A stretch of DNA of 64,000 nt from Alphaproteobacteria bacterium. Its GTDB lineage: Bacteria; Pseudomonadota; Alphaproteobacteria; DSM-16000; Inquilinaceae. The notes under the pieces were generated by a model. It did not search any database. It saw nothing but the letters and a program-made list of their open reading frames with translations, and was not told the origin of the DNA. Positions 8,449-17,600 of the stretch are shown here, piece by piece (the stretch's first letter is position 1; every line of letters begins with the position of its first letter). Location: assembly GCA_028281925.1 (NCBI GenBank), contig JANQIX010000043.1, positions 1 to 64,000 of the forward strand, in the 5' to 3' direction. Position numbers and translations under genes: made by a program.

Positions 8449-9012
8449 ATGCGAAACAATCATACCGTCCGGATCGCCGGAGCCACACGCCTCGGCTTGG
8501 CAGGCTTTGTTGCGGGCGCCATAGCGCTCTCGACGGCCACCGCCGGCGCACAGTTTGAGATGCCGATACCGCTGCCCGGTGTCGGCGGAATTGGCGACCG
8601 CCCAATTCCGCAGCTCACTCTGACCTGCCCCGACCCCGCCGCCCGGATCCGTGCCGAGGTTATTGCGCCGTCGGTCGGTGGCAGCACCGGACGCGTGCGC
8701 ATCCACGCCACCGTCCACAACAATGGCGCAGACTACGTGTCTCGGCCCGGCCAGCAGGTAGCGCAGCTCTATCAGGGCTCCGCCGCCGTCACCTCGCGCG
8801 ACTTCCCGAGCCTTGGTTCGGGCGGCGCGGCTCCGCTGACCCTGGATGTGAACTGGACGCCGGGAGGCGAATTCAACAGCGACTTCGTGCTGCTGCTGAC
8901 CTACGGCCCCGACATCTTCATCGACAACATGGCAACCAACGATGACTGCCGGATGACGAACAATGAGGCCCGTCTGACAGCCGCCAGCATCGACGCACTG
9001 TTCAGTGGATAA
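8449..9012 (+). CDS. Exported protein of unknown function, possibly a CARDB-like beta-sandwich
   Basis: 187 residues from the ATG of MRNNHTVRIAG, preceded by GAGGAGGAACAGGGAC. An N-terminal signal (GLAGFVAGAIALSTATAGAQF) indicates Sec export with cleavage near AGA-Q. The mature part has two Cys (LTLTCPDPA and NDDCRMT) that could form a disulfide, and a central segment, RVRIHATVHNNGADY ... LTLDVNWTPGGEFNSDF, with the beta-rich character of CARDB/invasin-like adhesion folds. I do not recognise a named family. A GC-rich hairpin follows it, and a degenerate partial copy of its C-terminal half lies about 600 bp downstream. Confidence 0.75.
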   Translation: MRNNHTVRIAGATRLGLAGFVAGAIALSTATAGAQFEMPIPLPGVGGIGDRPIPQLTLTCPDPAARIRAEVIAPSVGGSTGRVRIHATVHNNGADYVSRPGQQVAQLYQGSAAVTSRDFPSLGSGGAAPLTLDVNWTPGGEFNSDFVLLLTYGPDIFIDNMATNDDCRMTNNEARLTAASIDALFSG

Positions 9013-9022
9013 GGTTGGCTAT

Positions 9023-9047
9023 GCCCTCCGCCGTCCGGGCGGAGGGC
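9023..9047 (+). terminator. Hairpin terminator after the exported protein
   Basis: Perfect 10-bp stem GCCCTCCGCC/GGCGGAGGGC with a 5-base loop, starting 10 bp after the stop at 9012. No T-run follows, so it may be a weak terminator or an mRNA 3'-end stabiliser. Confidence 0.6.
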
Positions 9048-9109
9048 TGCCTGCATCCCGTTGAGAAGGCGATTGCGTTGAGAAGTATAGGATCGGCAGA
9101 GTCCTCTCC

Positions 9110-9595
9110 ATGAAGCGCAGGCAAGCCGTCTCCGAACGCGCCGGGCTGGGTGTTGCCCTGGGCGCGCTGATCTCTTTTGTGATGGATGGCATCTTGTGGC
9201 CCGCGGCGGGGCTGATCGTCGTGCTCGGCGCTACCACGCCGGCTTACGACATTGCTTATGACTTCTATACGATCTACCTGGACGACCCGTCATGCGAACA
9301 CGATGCCGTGCTGGCCGAGGTTGCAGATCAACTCAGCGCCGGTGACTGGACTTACTCTCTCCCGACGGGCGAGCGCATTCGACCGGCCGACGATGAGTTG
9401 AGGGCCGTCGAGGCTCATGTGTCCACGACTTCGCACCGCGCCGACTGGACTGTCGACGCCATCCGATGCGAGGCAAACTTCGTCGGCCGGGATGAAGTGC
9501 CCCTCACCGTCCACTATTCCGTTCGCATGGCGGACCGGCCGAACGATCTCGGCCGCATGCTCGACATCGAGGTGACCGATCTCGCGCATCCCTGA
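9110..9595 (+). CDS. Membrane-anchored hypothetical protein
   Basis: 161 residues. One hydrophobic region (about residues 12-45: LGVALGALISFVMDGILW then AAGLIVVLGATT) could be a long anchor or two short helices. The remainder is polar and extracytoplasmic-looking with two Cys (DDPSCEHD and IRCEANF). No family recognised. Codon usage matches the neighbours, and the frame is open from an ATG 97 bp downstream of the previous gene. Function unknown. Confidence 0.6.
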   Translation: MKRRQAVSERAGLGVALGALISFVMDGILWPAAGLIVVLGATTPAYDIAYDFYTIYLDDPSCEHDAVLAEVADQLSAGDWTYSLPTGERIRPADDELRAVEAHVSTTSHRADWTVDAIRCEANFVGRDEVPLTVHYSVRMADRPNDLGRMLDIEVTDLAHP

Positions 9596-9622
9596 AGCGC
9601 CGGGATAACTGGCGCCGTAACG

Positions 9623-9754
9623 CTGATCTTGGGTGTGGACCGGACGCCCATCGGCAAGCCCAACGGCGACTGCCGCATGACGACCGCCGGCATCGACATG
9701 CGTCAGTCGCCAAGTAGGCTGGCGTCTGCAACCGGCCCCACGGATCTGACCTGA
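9623..9754 (+). pseudogene. Degenerate partial copy of the exported protein gene at 8449-9012
   Basis: This 44-codon stretch has no start signal. It reads LILGVDRTP, then NGDCRMTTAGIDM, then a stop. It parallels the upstream gene's LTLDVNWTP and NDDCRMTNNEARLTAASID, with the segment between lost. DNA similarity is visible too (for example GACTGCCGCATGACGA against GACTGCCGGATGACGA). It is best explained as the remnant of a tandem duplication with an internal deletion. Confidence 0.6.
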
Positions 9755-9866
9755 GGTCGAATATATCCACTTACATTTGATATCTAATCTATTTCTGTGG
9801 CTTATGACTCAGATTTAGGCATAGTTTTGCGCGACACTTAACCATCGATTCACTCGCGGCACATAC

Positions 9867-9937
9867 GATCAATTTCGACACGACCAAATTGATTGATCTG
9901 CAATCAAGACTCTATTAATAGATGTAGATCTTGATTG
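9867..9937. promoter_or_regulatory. AT-rich leader with two inverted repeats
   Basis: The stretch from about 9770 to 9960 is markedly AT-richer than its surroundings. It holds ATCAATTT/AAATTGAT (9868-9875 and 9886-9893) and a 9-bp perfect pair CAATCAAGA (9901-9909)/TCTTGATTG (9929-9937), between which sits the 10-bp palindrome CTATTAATAG (9912-9921). The likely promoter and operator region of the binding-protein/chemoreceptor operon. Confidence 0.5.
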
Positions 9938-9984
9938 TTATGCAATCCGAAATATGCGTGTCTAGTGGAGGTTGCGATGATCGT

Positions 9985-10075
9985 GAGTATGCTCATTCGG
10001 CAAACCCGCGAGAAAAGTACGCAAAGGTCCATCTCGTCAAGCCGTTGGGTTCGCTGAGCCGGTCGCGATCTTCGA
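9985..10075 (+). ncRNA. Candidate GEMM / c-di-GMP class I riboswitch
   Basis: Three short elements match the class I c-di-GMP aptamer consensus in order: GGCAAACC (9999-10006), ACGCAAAG (10019-10026) and TGAGCCGGTCGC (10055-10066), the last resembling the usual AGCCGGGUUGC segment. A small hairpin region (GCCGTTGGGTTCGC) separates the last two. The position, about 140 bp upstream of the start codon of a binding-protein/chemoreceptor operon, suits this class, which often controls motility and surface genes. Downstream, GTGGGC (10106-10111)/GCCCAC (10139-10144) and a GGCC-CAGA-GGCC hairpin followed by CTTTTCT could be the expression platform. The stem closing the first loop is poorly paired, so a structure search is needed to settle it. 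Confidence 0.5.
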
Positions 10076-10212
10076 GAGAGAGTGCGGAGGTCCTTAAGTA
10101 CGCCTGTGGGCCGATTTCCACCCCCGCGGCAGCGATCTGCCCACGGCCCAGAGGCCCTTTTCTCGCAACCGCGATGCGGTGCATCGACGACGAACAATCC
10201 CGGAGGAAACAG

Positions 10213-10992
10213 ATGCAGAAAGCAGGACTGGCAAGTGGGTTGGCGTTAACGATTTCGCTGTCCCTGGCCGGAACGGCAGTCGGAGACGAAATCCGCTATG
10301 TCGGCTCGTCGACGGTCAACAAATTCCTGACCGCCGCTGCCGAGGTCTATACGGCACACAGCTTTAACGTCGACACCGGCCCGGAAAGCTCAGGCGGCGA
10401 GGTGTGCACGCTGCAGGGCTCGTGCGACATGGGTGGCGTTGCCCGCGACGTCAAATCAGAGATCCTGGATCAGGGTGTCGAGGCGACACTGATCGGCCGC
10501 GATGCGATCGCCGTGATCGTCAATCCCGCCAACCCAGTGGAAGATCTGTCGACCGAGCAGCTTCGCCGCATCTTCACTGGCGAGATCACCAACTGGTCCG
10601 AGGTCGGCGGCGACGACGCCCCGATCAGCCCGTACATTGTCACCGCCGGCTCGGCGACCCGTTCGGTCTTCCAATCGATCATCCTGGACGGCGCAGACTA
10701 CGCCGGTGGCGAAGTGATCGAGCCGGATGCGCGGATGGTTCCGACCGTAGCGCGCGACCCGAACGCCATCGGCCAGATCAGCTTTTCGTTCACCTTGGGT
10801 GTCGATGCGGTTCGCGCGATCGGCGTGGACGGCGAGGCGGCGACCGTCGAAAACCCGACATACCCCATCACCCGGCCGCTGCATATCACCACCAACGGTG
10901 CGCCGTCGGGTGCCGTGGCCGAGTTCTTGGAATGGACGCTGTCGGAGGAAGGGCAGGCCGCCGTGCGGCAGAACTTCGTCGGCGTGCAGTGA
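10213..10992 (+). CDS. PstS-like phosphate/anion ABC-type substrate-binding protein
   Basis: 259 residues from the ATG after CGGAGGAAACAG. A Sec signal (ISLSLAGTAVGDEI) is followed by the PBP-like fold: YVGSSTVNKFLTAAAEVY, DTGPESSGGEVC, then AIAVIVNPANPVEDLSTEQL and RRIFTGEITNWSEVGG, which are the standard PstS-family landmarks. The family binds phosphate or related oxyanions in the periplasm. No pstCAB genes are here; instead a chemoreceptor gene follows 49 bp downstream. A role as a periplasmic sensor feeding the chemoreceptor, rather than as transporter, is a reasonable inference. A candidate c-di-GMP riboswitch lies in its leader. Confidence 0.85.
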   Translation: MQKAGLASGLALTISLSLAGTAVGDEIRYVGSSTVNKFLTAAAEVYTAHSFNVDTGPESSGGEVCTLQGSCDMGGVARDVKSEILDQGVEATLIGRDAIAVIVNPANPVEDLSTEQLRRIFTGEITNWSEVGGDDAPISPYIVTAGSATRSVFQSIILDGADYAGGEVIEPDARMVPTVARDPNAIGQISFSFTLGVDAVRAIGVDGEAATVENPTYPITRPLHITTNGAPSGAVAEFLEWTLSEEGQAAVRQNFVGVQ

Positions 10993-11041
10993 CCCGTCCG
11001 GCTCAGTGTTGAGTGCATAGACAAGCGATTGGGAGGAGGCC

Positions 11042-12718
11042 ATGCGGCGCCTGTCGATACAAAGCAAGTTGATCGGCCTGGTGGCGATCTTCGTGGTGCT
11101 GTTCGGATCCGCCATTGCAGCCGTGCTTTACATGGCTAACTCCCAGTCGCAGGACGGCGTGGTCATCAACCTGGCCGGTCGCCAGCAGATGCTGACGGCA
11201 ACGATGCAGATCGACTTCAGCGAAGTGAAAGACGCAATCGAAACCGAGTCATCGGTCGAAGAGAAGCTGGTCAGCTTCAACGCGGAGAGGAACCTGTTCA
11301 GGTCCACACTCGAGGCGTTCGATGCCGGAGGTATGACGCTCGACGGCAACGGCAACGAGGTCTGGCTCAATCCGATTACCGGAGCCCCGCGGGCACAGCT
11401 GGCGACGGCCATCACAGCGCTGGACACCTACTCAACCTTGGTCGACCAATTCATCAGCGGCGAGATCGGCCTCTGGTCTCAAGAGCATTTCGCCATGGAA
11501 GACACGCTGCCGCTCTTGGCGGACGATCTGCTCACCGCTTCGGGTGATCTGGTGGAGGCACTGGCAACGCAGTCGAGCGAGCGCAGCCATCTGCTGATCA
11601 CCGCCTTGATCGCATCCTTCGCTGTGGCCATCGGCGTTGCGGTTCTGGGCGTTCTGGTCGCTCGCGGCATTTCCCGACCGATCCGCAAAATGACAGTCGC
11701 CATGAAGTCTCTGGCCGCGGGCGACATGACGGTCACAGTTGCCGACCAGACCGATCGTGTTGACGAAGTCGGCGCCATGGCTGCGGCCGTCGAAGTCTTC
11801 AAAGACAACATGATCCGCGCCGATACGTTGAGCCGCGCCGCAGCTGAAGAGCAGGCAGCACGCGAAGCGCGCGCCAACCGGCTTGCCACACTGACCACGG
11901 ACTTCGACAGGGCCGTTACCGAGATGCTGGAAAGCGTCGTGGCAGCCAGTGAGCAGCTGAAGACGACGGCGACCGACCTGTCCAGTGCTGCTGAGGAAGG
12001 GTCACATGAGGCGGCCACAGTCTCCACTGCGTCGGAAGAGGCCTCGTCCAACGTGCAGACGGTCGCGTCGGCCACCGAGCAGCTGAGCAATTCCATCCAG
12101 GAAATCGGGCAGCAGACCAGCCATCACACCCGTATCGCCGACGAGGTTGTGATCACGCTGGGCAAGAGCGACCAGTTGATCAAGACGTTGGACGAAGAGG
12201 CCAAGGACATCGGCGACGTTATCGCCCTGATCACCTCCGTCGCCGAGCGCACCAACTTGCTCGCCCTCAACGCCACCATCGAGGCGGCCCGCGCCGGTGA
12301 GGCCGGCAAGGGCTTTGCCGTCGTCGCGTCGGAGGTGAAGTCCCTGGCCAATCAGACGGCCAAAGCCACCGAACGCATCACCAGCCAGGTCGCCGCCATT
12401 CAAGGGTCGACTGGCGAGACCGTGGAGACGATCCGGGCGATTGCAGACCACATCAGAGAGATGCGGGATACCTCCACAGCCGTCGCCGCCGCTGTGGAAC
12501 AGCAGAATGCGGCCACACACGAGATCTCGGCGAATGTTCACCAGGCCGCGGAGGGCACGTGCGAGGTTTCGCGAAGCGTCGTGCGCGTGTCGGAAGCCGC
12601 ACAGCAAACAGGCCGGTCGTCGCACGGTCTGCTCGATGCATCGGAGGCACTGGCGCACCAAGCCAACACGCTGAAGGGCTTTGTCGACCAGTTCTTGAGC
12701 GACGTGCGCTCGGCCTGA
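11042..12718 (+). CDS. Methyl-accepting chemotaxis protein with PilJ-type sensor domain
   Basis: 558 residues; the start follows GGGAGGAGGCC. First membrane helix about residues 9-31, then a periplasmic helical domain beginning [18 protein letters not shown], which matches the type IV pili chemotaxis transducer (PilJ/NarX-like) N-domain. A second membrane helix ([20 protein letters not shown]) is followed by a HAMP domain ([22 protein letters not shown]) and a cytoplasmic signalling domain with the conserved hairpin tip [20 protein letters not shown]. It passes signals to CheA/CheW, neither of which is in this window. It is co-oriented with the PstS-like binding protein 49 bp upstream, suggesting a ligand-bound binding protein as input. 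Confidence 0.92.
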   Translation: MRRLSIQSKLIGLVAIFVVLFGSAIAAVLYMANSQSQDGVVINLAGRQQMLTATMQIDFSEVKDAIETESSVEEKLVSFNAERNLFRSTLEAFDAGGMTLDGNGNEVWLNPITGAPRAQLATAITALDTYSTLVDQFISGEIGLWSQEHFAMEDTLPLLADDLLTASGDLVEALATQSSERSHLLITALIASFAVAIGVAVLGVLVARGISRPIRKMTVAMKSLAAGDMTVTVADQTDRVDEVGAMAAAVEVFKDNMIRADTLSRAAAEEQAAREARANRLATLTTDFDRAVTEMLESVVAASEQLKTTATDLSSAAEEGSHEAATVSTASEEASSNVQTVASATEQLSNSIQEIGQQTSHHTRIADEVVITLGKSDQLIKTLDEEAKDIGDVIALITSVAERTNLLALNATIEAARAGEAGKGFAVVASEVKSLANQTAKATERITSQVAAIQGSTGETVETIRAIADHIREMRDTSTAVAAAVEQQNAATHEISANVHQAAEGTCEVSRSVVRVSEAAQQTGRSSHGLLDASEALAHQANTLKGFVDQFLSDVRSA

Positions 12719-12798
12719 TCCAGGCGTCGGCCCCCAAACCCGCTTTCGCGCAACCAGGCGACCAAGCGTTCGAACCGCCGCACCAACCCGACCCTAGT

Positions 12799-13548
12799 TC
12801 AAGCGGTGAAGATCTGGGTCGACAGGTAGGATCCACGATTCTTCAGGAAGGCCATCAGCCGGTCGGGATAGTCTTCCGCGACCGCGGTGCGCACCGAAGC
12901 ACGCGCCGCCAGCGCTTCGCGATACGCCCGAACTCGGGGCAGGCCAGTGAAGAAGTCGAACGCGCCGATGCGTTCGAACGTGTCGAAGTAGCGAAACAGC
13001 GGGCCGTAAGCCGCGTCCACCAGGCTGAAGCACGCGCCGGAGAAATACGGGCCGTCGCTCACGTGACGCTCAAGCCAGGCGAACCGCTCAATCAGCCGCA
13101 CGCGCTTCGCCTCGAGAGCTGCGGCGTCCGGGGCGTTGTAGAATCCGGCAACGTCATTGAGCGCAGCCGACGCGAACTCGATCCACGCCCGGTGTTGCGC
13201 CCGGACAAGCGGCTCCGCCGGATGCAGCGGCTCGGGCTGGGTCTCCTCCAGAAATTCGCAGATCACGGCGCTCTCGAACACGATCGCTTCACGGCCACTC
13301 CCGAGTTGCACGCGCAGCAACGGGACCTTGCCGAGCGGCGAGATGGCGCGGAACCAGTCGGGCTTGTCCGCCAAGTCGACGTCGATGCGCCGGTGAGGCA
13401 CGCCCTTCTCGGTCAGCGCGATCACCGCACGCTGGACATAGGGGCACAGATGGTGGCTGACCAGATCGAGGGTGGGGGCCAAGGTATCTGTCTCTTCAGA
13501 CCTGCGCGCGCCAGAGAACCGGGCCGGGGAAAGGTCGATTGTCGCCAT
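12799..13548 (-). CDS. Glutathione S-transferase family protein
   Basis: 249 residues from the ATG of MATIDLSPARFSG, preceded by GGAG. After a short N-terminal extension, the thioredoxin-fold domain reads DLVSHHLCPYVQRAVIAL, with the CPYVQR motif of the Omega/dehydroascorbate-reductase-like group, and SPLGKVPLLRV with its cis-Pro. VFESAVICEFLEE provides the glutathione-binding Glu-Ser (here E-S-A). The helical C-domain runs from about residue 105. The Cys in place of Tyr/Ser suggests thiol transferase or reductase chemistry. It is divergent from a LysR gene with a 74-bp spacer and is likely its target. Confidence 0.9.
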   Translation of the reverse strand: MATIDLSPARFSGARRSEETDTLAPTLDLVSHHLCPYVQRAVIALTEKGVPHRRIDVDLADKPDWFRAISPLGKVPLLRVQLGSGREAIVFESAVICEFLEETQPEPLHPAEPLVRAQHRAWIEFASAALNDVAGFYNAPDAAALEAKRVRLIERFAWLERHVSDGPYFSGACFSLVDAAYGPLFRYFDTFERIGAFDFFTGLPRVRAYREALAARASVRTAVAEDYPDRLMAFLKNRGSYLSTQIFTA

Positions 13549-13622
13549 GACGATCTCCAAGCTTGCATTTGGCGACAAACTACCCTGTGCTGATCCGCAA
13601 TACTGTGAAGCAATTCTGCACA

Positions 13623-14579
13623 ATGGCTTTGCAAATGAGCACAGTAGGGCTGCAATGGGACGATTTGCGTTACGTGCTGGCGGTTGGCCGGCACGGAACG
13701 CTGTCCGCCGCCGCACGATCCCTCCAGGTGAATCACTCGACCGTGTTTCGCCGGATCGGGCAGCTGGAACACCGGCTCGGCGTCCGGCTGTTCGATCGGC
13801 ATCACGACGGCTATACGCCGACATCCGCCGCAGTGGCGGCGATCACCTTGGCGGAGCGGATGGAGAGTGAGGTCGGACACCTGGAGCGGCGCCTGGCCGG
13901 GCAGGACACACAGCCATCCGGGACTGTGCGGGTCACCACCACCGACACACTGCTCGAGGGCGCACTCGGCCCAATGTTCTCGGCCTTCCGATCCGCCTAC
14001 CCCGAGATCACGCTGGAGGTGGTGGTCGAGAACCGGTTTCTCAGCCTCAGCAAGCGTGACGCGGATGTCGCCCTCCGCCCGACGCAGCAGCCACCCGGAG
14101 CGCTGGTCGGCCGACGGGCCTGCGGACTTGCAACGGCCATCTATGGCTCGACATCGTATCTCGCCGCTGCGCCGTCTCCCGATGCTCCCGACCGCCATGA
14201 CTGGGTGGCGCCTGACGACAGTCTGGCCCATCTGCCATCCGCCCGTTGGCTGGACACAAGGGTGGGGCCTGCAAAGGTGGTCGCGCGCGCAAATACGCTG
14301 CTAGGACTGCTGACACTGGCCAAGGCCGGTATGGGGCTTGCCCCGCTGCCGTGCTTTCTTGGGCACACCACGGCGGACTTGCATCGGGTATGCCCGCCGA
14401 TCGCCGAACTGTCGACCGATCTGTGGGTGCTCGCACACCCCGATCTCAGGCGCGTTCCAAGGATCCGCGTCTTCCTGGACTTCCTCAACCGGGAGCTGCG
14501 CGGTAATCGCCGGCTGTTCGAGGGTCAGGGACCGGGCAGTCGTGCCGAGCGCGACAGCGACGACAGCATTCCGGCCTGA
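13623..14579 (+). CDS. LysR-family transcriptional regulator
   Basis: 318 residues if started at the ATG of MALQMSTVGLQW; an ATG four codons later is equally possible because neither has a strong ribosome site. The HTH is clear (TLSAAARSLQVNHSTVFRRIGQLE), followed by the effector-binding domain (TVRVTTTDTLLEGALGPMF, DADVALRP, GMGLAPLPCFLG). It is divergently transcribed from the GST gene, the usual layout for a LysR regulator and its target. It resembles the regulator at 6579-7457 in general shape, including a LPCF motif near the C-terminus. Confidence 0.88.
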   Translation: MALQMSTVGLQWDDLRYVLAVGRHGTLSAAARSLQVNHSTVFRRIGQLEHRLGVRLFDRHHDGYTPTSAAVAAITLAERMESEVGHLERRLAGQDTQPSGTVRVTTTDTLLEGALGPMFSAFRSAYPEITLEVVVENRFLSLSKRDADVALRPTQQPPGALVGRRACGLATAIYGSTSYLAAAPSPDAPDRHDWVAPDDSLAHLPSARWLDTRVGPAKVVARANTLLGLLTLAKAGMGLAPLPCFLGHTTADLHRVCPPIAELSTDLWVLAHPDLRRVPRIRVFLDFLNRELRGNRRLFEGQGPGSRAERDSDDSIPA

Positions 14580-14604
14580 GGCACCATGGGCCTCCGTCCG
14601 AAGC

Positions 14605-17600
14605 CTACTCCGCCGCTGCCAAGGGCCGATGCGGACGGCGGAACTCTTCCATCAGCTCCGCCTCTCGTGCTTTGGCGGCCTGCAGATGGCGCTCTTTCAC
14701 GTGGCCAAAGCCTCGGATGTGCTCGGGGATGCTCGCGATCTCCACCGCCAGACCGTGGTTGTCGGGTGCGAGCCCCGAAATCAAAGTTGCGACGGTGGCC
14801 TCGTAGTCGGCGATCAGCTGCCGTTCCACGCGCCGTTCCGTCGTCCGGCCGAAGACGTCCCACCGGGTTCCGCGCAAGCCCTTGAGCTTGGCCATCAAAC
14901 GGAAGGCCCGCATCATCCAGGGCCCGTATGAGCGCTTGACCAGATGCCCCGTATCCGGATCGCGGTCGGCAACCAGCGGCGGAGCCAGATGGAAGCGCAA
15001 GCTTACATCCCCGTCAAAGCGGGCCTTGATCTGCCGCACGAACTCACCGTCGGTGTAAAGTCGGGCGACTTCGTACTCGTCCTTGTAGGCCATCAGCTTG
15101 TAGAGATAGCGCGCAACCGCGCTCGACAACGCGTCGCCGCCGACTGAGGCTTCGGCCTCGCGCACGCGCGCAACAAGATCCCGATATCGCGCGGCATAAG
15201 CTTCGCTCTGATAGCCGACCAGATCGCGGGCACGGCGCTCGATCGCCTCGTCCAGGCTCTCGGCCCGGCGGCGGTGCTCCGCCGGCGCCTCTGACGCAAG
15301 AGCCACCACGTGCTCCACCGCTGACAGGTCGTGCGCGGCGCGGCGCCCCCACTGGAACGCCTGCGTGTTCATCTCAACCGCAACACCATTGGCCTCGATC
15401 GCCCGCTCGATGGCCTCGCCGGAGACCGGTATCAGACCGTGCTGATAGGCGTAGCCGACCATGAACAGGTTCGTTGCGATGCTGTCGCCGAACAGCGCCA
15501 TCGCCAATGCCGAGGCATCGACGACATGCATCGGCGCCCCGCCGACGGCGTCGCCGATCACTCGTAAAAGTTCCTCAGCGGGAAAGCGGAAGTCGGGCTG
15601 GTGCGTGAACGCCCCGGTCATCGCTTCCGCCTGGTTGACGACGGCCGCCGTCACGCCCGGCTTGATCTTGGACAAGACCTCGCCGCCGGCCGCGACAACC
15701 AGATCACAGCCCAGAACCAGGCGCGCGCCGCCGCCCGCAATGCGCACCGCATGCAGATCCTCCGGCGCGGGTGCGATGCGCACATGGCTGACCACCGCAC
15801 CGCCCTTCTGGGCAAGCCCGGTCTGGTCCAGCACATTGCAGGCCTTGCCTTCCAGATGCGCCGCCACGCCCAGGAGCGCGCCGATCGTCACCACACCGGT
15901 GCCGCCGATGCCGGTGACCAGAATGCCATAAGGGCGACTCAGCTCCGGCAGCACCGGTTCCGGCGGCAAAGGCAGTGCGTCTTCGCCCGTCGCCTGCTTC
16001 GCGGCGCGTGACTTGCGCAAGCTGCCGCCCACGACCTCGACGAAGCTGGGGCAGAAGCCCTTGGTGCAGGAATAGTCCTTGTTGCAAGTGGATTGATCGA
16101 TCTGCCGCTTGCGCCCGAACTCGGTCTCAATCGGCAGGATTGACAGGCAGTTCGACTGATCGCCGCAATCGCCACAGCCCTCGCAGACCCGCTCGTTGAT
16201 GAAGATGCGCCGCGGCGGGTCGGCCATCAGGCCACGCTTGCGCCGGCGGCGCTTCTCCGCAGCACAGGTTTGGTCGTAGAGCAGGACGGAGACACCCTGG
16301 ATCTCCCGCATCTCCCGCTGCACACGGTCCAGTTCATCCCGGTGCTCGATGCGCGTCTGGGCCGGCAGAGCCAGCGCGCCGTGATACTTCGTCGTGTCGT
16401 CAGTGACGACGATGATGCGGGCCACGCCCTCGCCTTCCAGCTGGCGCACGATCATCGGCACCGTCAGTTGGCCGTCCACCGGCTGGCCGCCGGTCATGGC
16501 CACGGCGTCGTTGAAGAGCAGCTTGTAGGTGATGTTGACCTTCGCCGCGACCGCGGCCCGGATCGCCAGAATGCCCGAATGGAAGTAGGTGCCGTCGCCA
16601 AGATTGGTGAAGACGTGCTGCGTCTCAGTGAACGGGGACTGGCCGATCCAAGTGGCACCCTCGCCGCCCATCTGGGTCGTGGCCTCGGTGCGCCGGTCCA
16701 TCCACGTGACCATGTAGTGACAGCCGATGCCGGCCAGCGCCCGGCTGCCTTCGGGCACGTTCGTCGAGGTGTTGTGCGGGCAGCCGGAGCAGAAGTAGGG
16801 CAGCCGCGAAATCGGCGCCAGATGGCTGACCTTCTGGCGTTCCTTGGCCTCCAGAAAAGCGACGCGCTCTGCCAGGGCGGCATCGTCGATGCGCTTCAAC
16901 AGGCGCCGACCTATGACGACCGCAATCTGTCCGGGGCTCAGCTCTCCGGTGGACGGCAGGATCCACTCCCGCTGTTCGTCGAACTTGCCGACGATCACCG
17001 GCCGGCGGTCCGCGCGCCAGTTGTAAAGCTGTTCCTTCAACTGGTTCTCAATCAGGGCGCGCTTTTCTTCGACGACGATCAGCTCGTCCAGATTCTCCGC
17101 AAACGCTCGCACGCCCTCGGGATCGAGCGGCCAAGTCAGGGCCACCTTGAACAAGCTGATGCCGAGATCGCTTGCCCGCGCTTCGTCGATATCCAGGTCT
17201 TCCAGCGCTTGGCGGACATCGAGATAGGATTTGCCGCAGGTGACGATGCCGAAGGTGTGCTTCGGGCTGCGGAAGATGATGCGATCCAGGCCATTGGCAC
17301 GGGCGAAGGCGATGGCGGCGTAGAGTTTGTGCCGCATCAGGCGCTGTTCCTCCGCCAGCGGCGCATGCCCGGCCAAGCGGATGTTCACGCCACCCGGCGG
17401 CATCTCGAAATCGGTAGGCAGGTGGATCTGGCAGCGCGCCGGATCGATCGATACGGAAGCGGAACTGTCCGCATTCTCAGCCAGAATCTTGAACCCGATC
17501 CAGCAGCCCGAATAGCGGCTCATCGCCCAGCCGTAGAGCCCGAGATCCAGGATCTCCTGCACGTTCGCCGGGTTCAGGATCGGCATCATGGCCGAGACGA

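Noticed and set aside
12719..12798. GCGTTCGAACCGC motif resembling a tRNA T-arm
   Set aside because: No acceptor stem, D-arm or anticodon arm around it.
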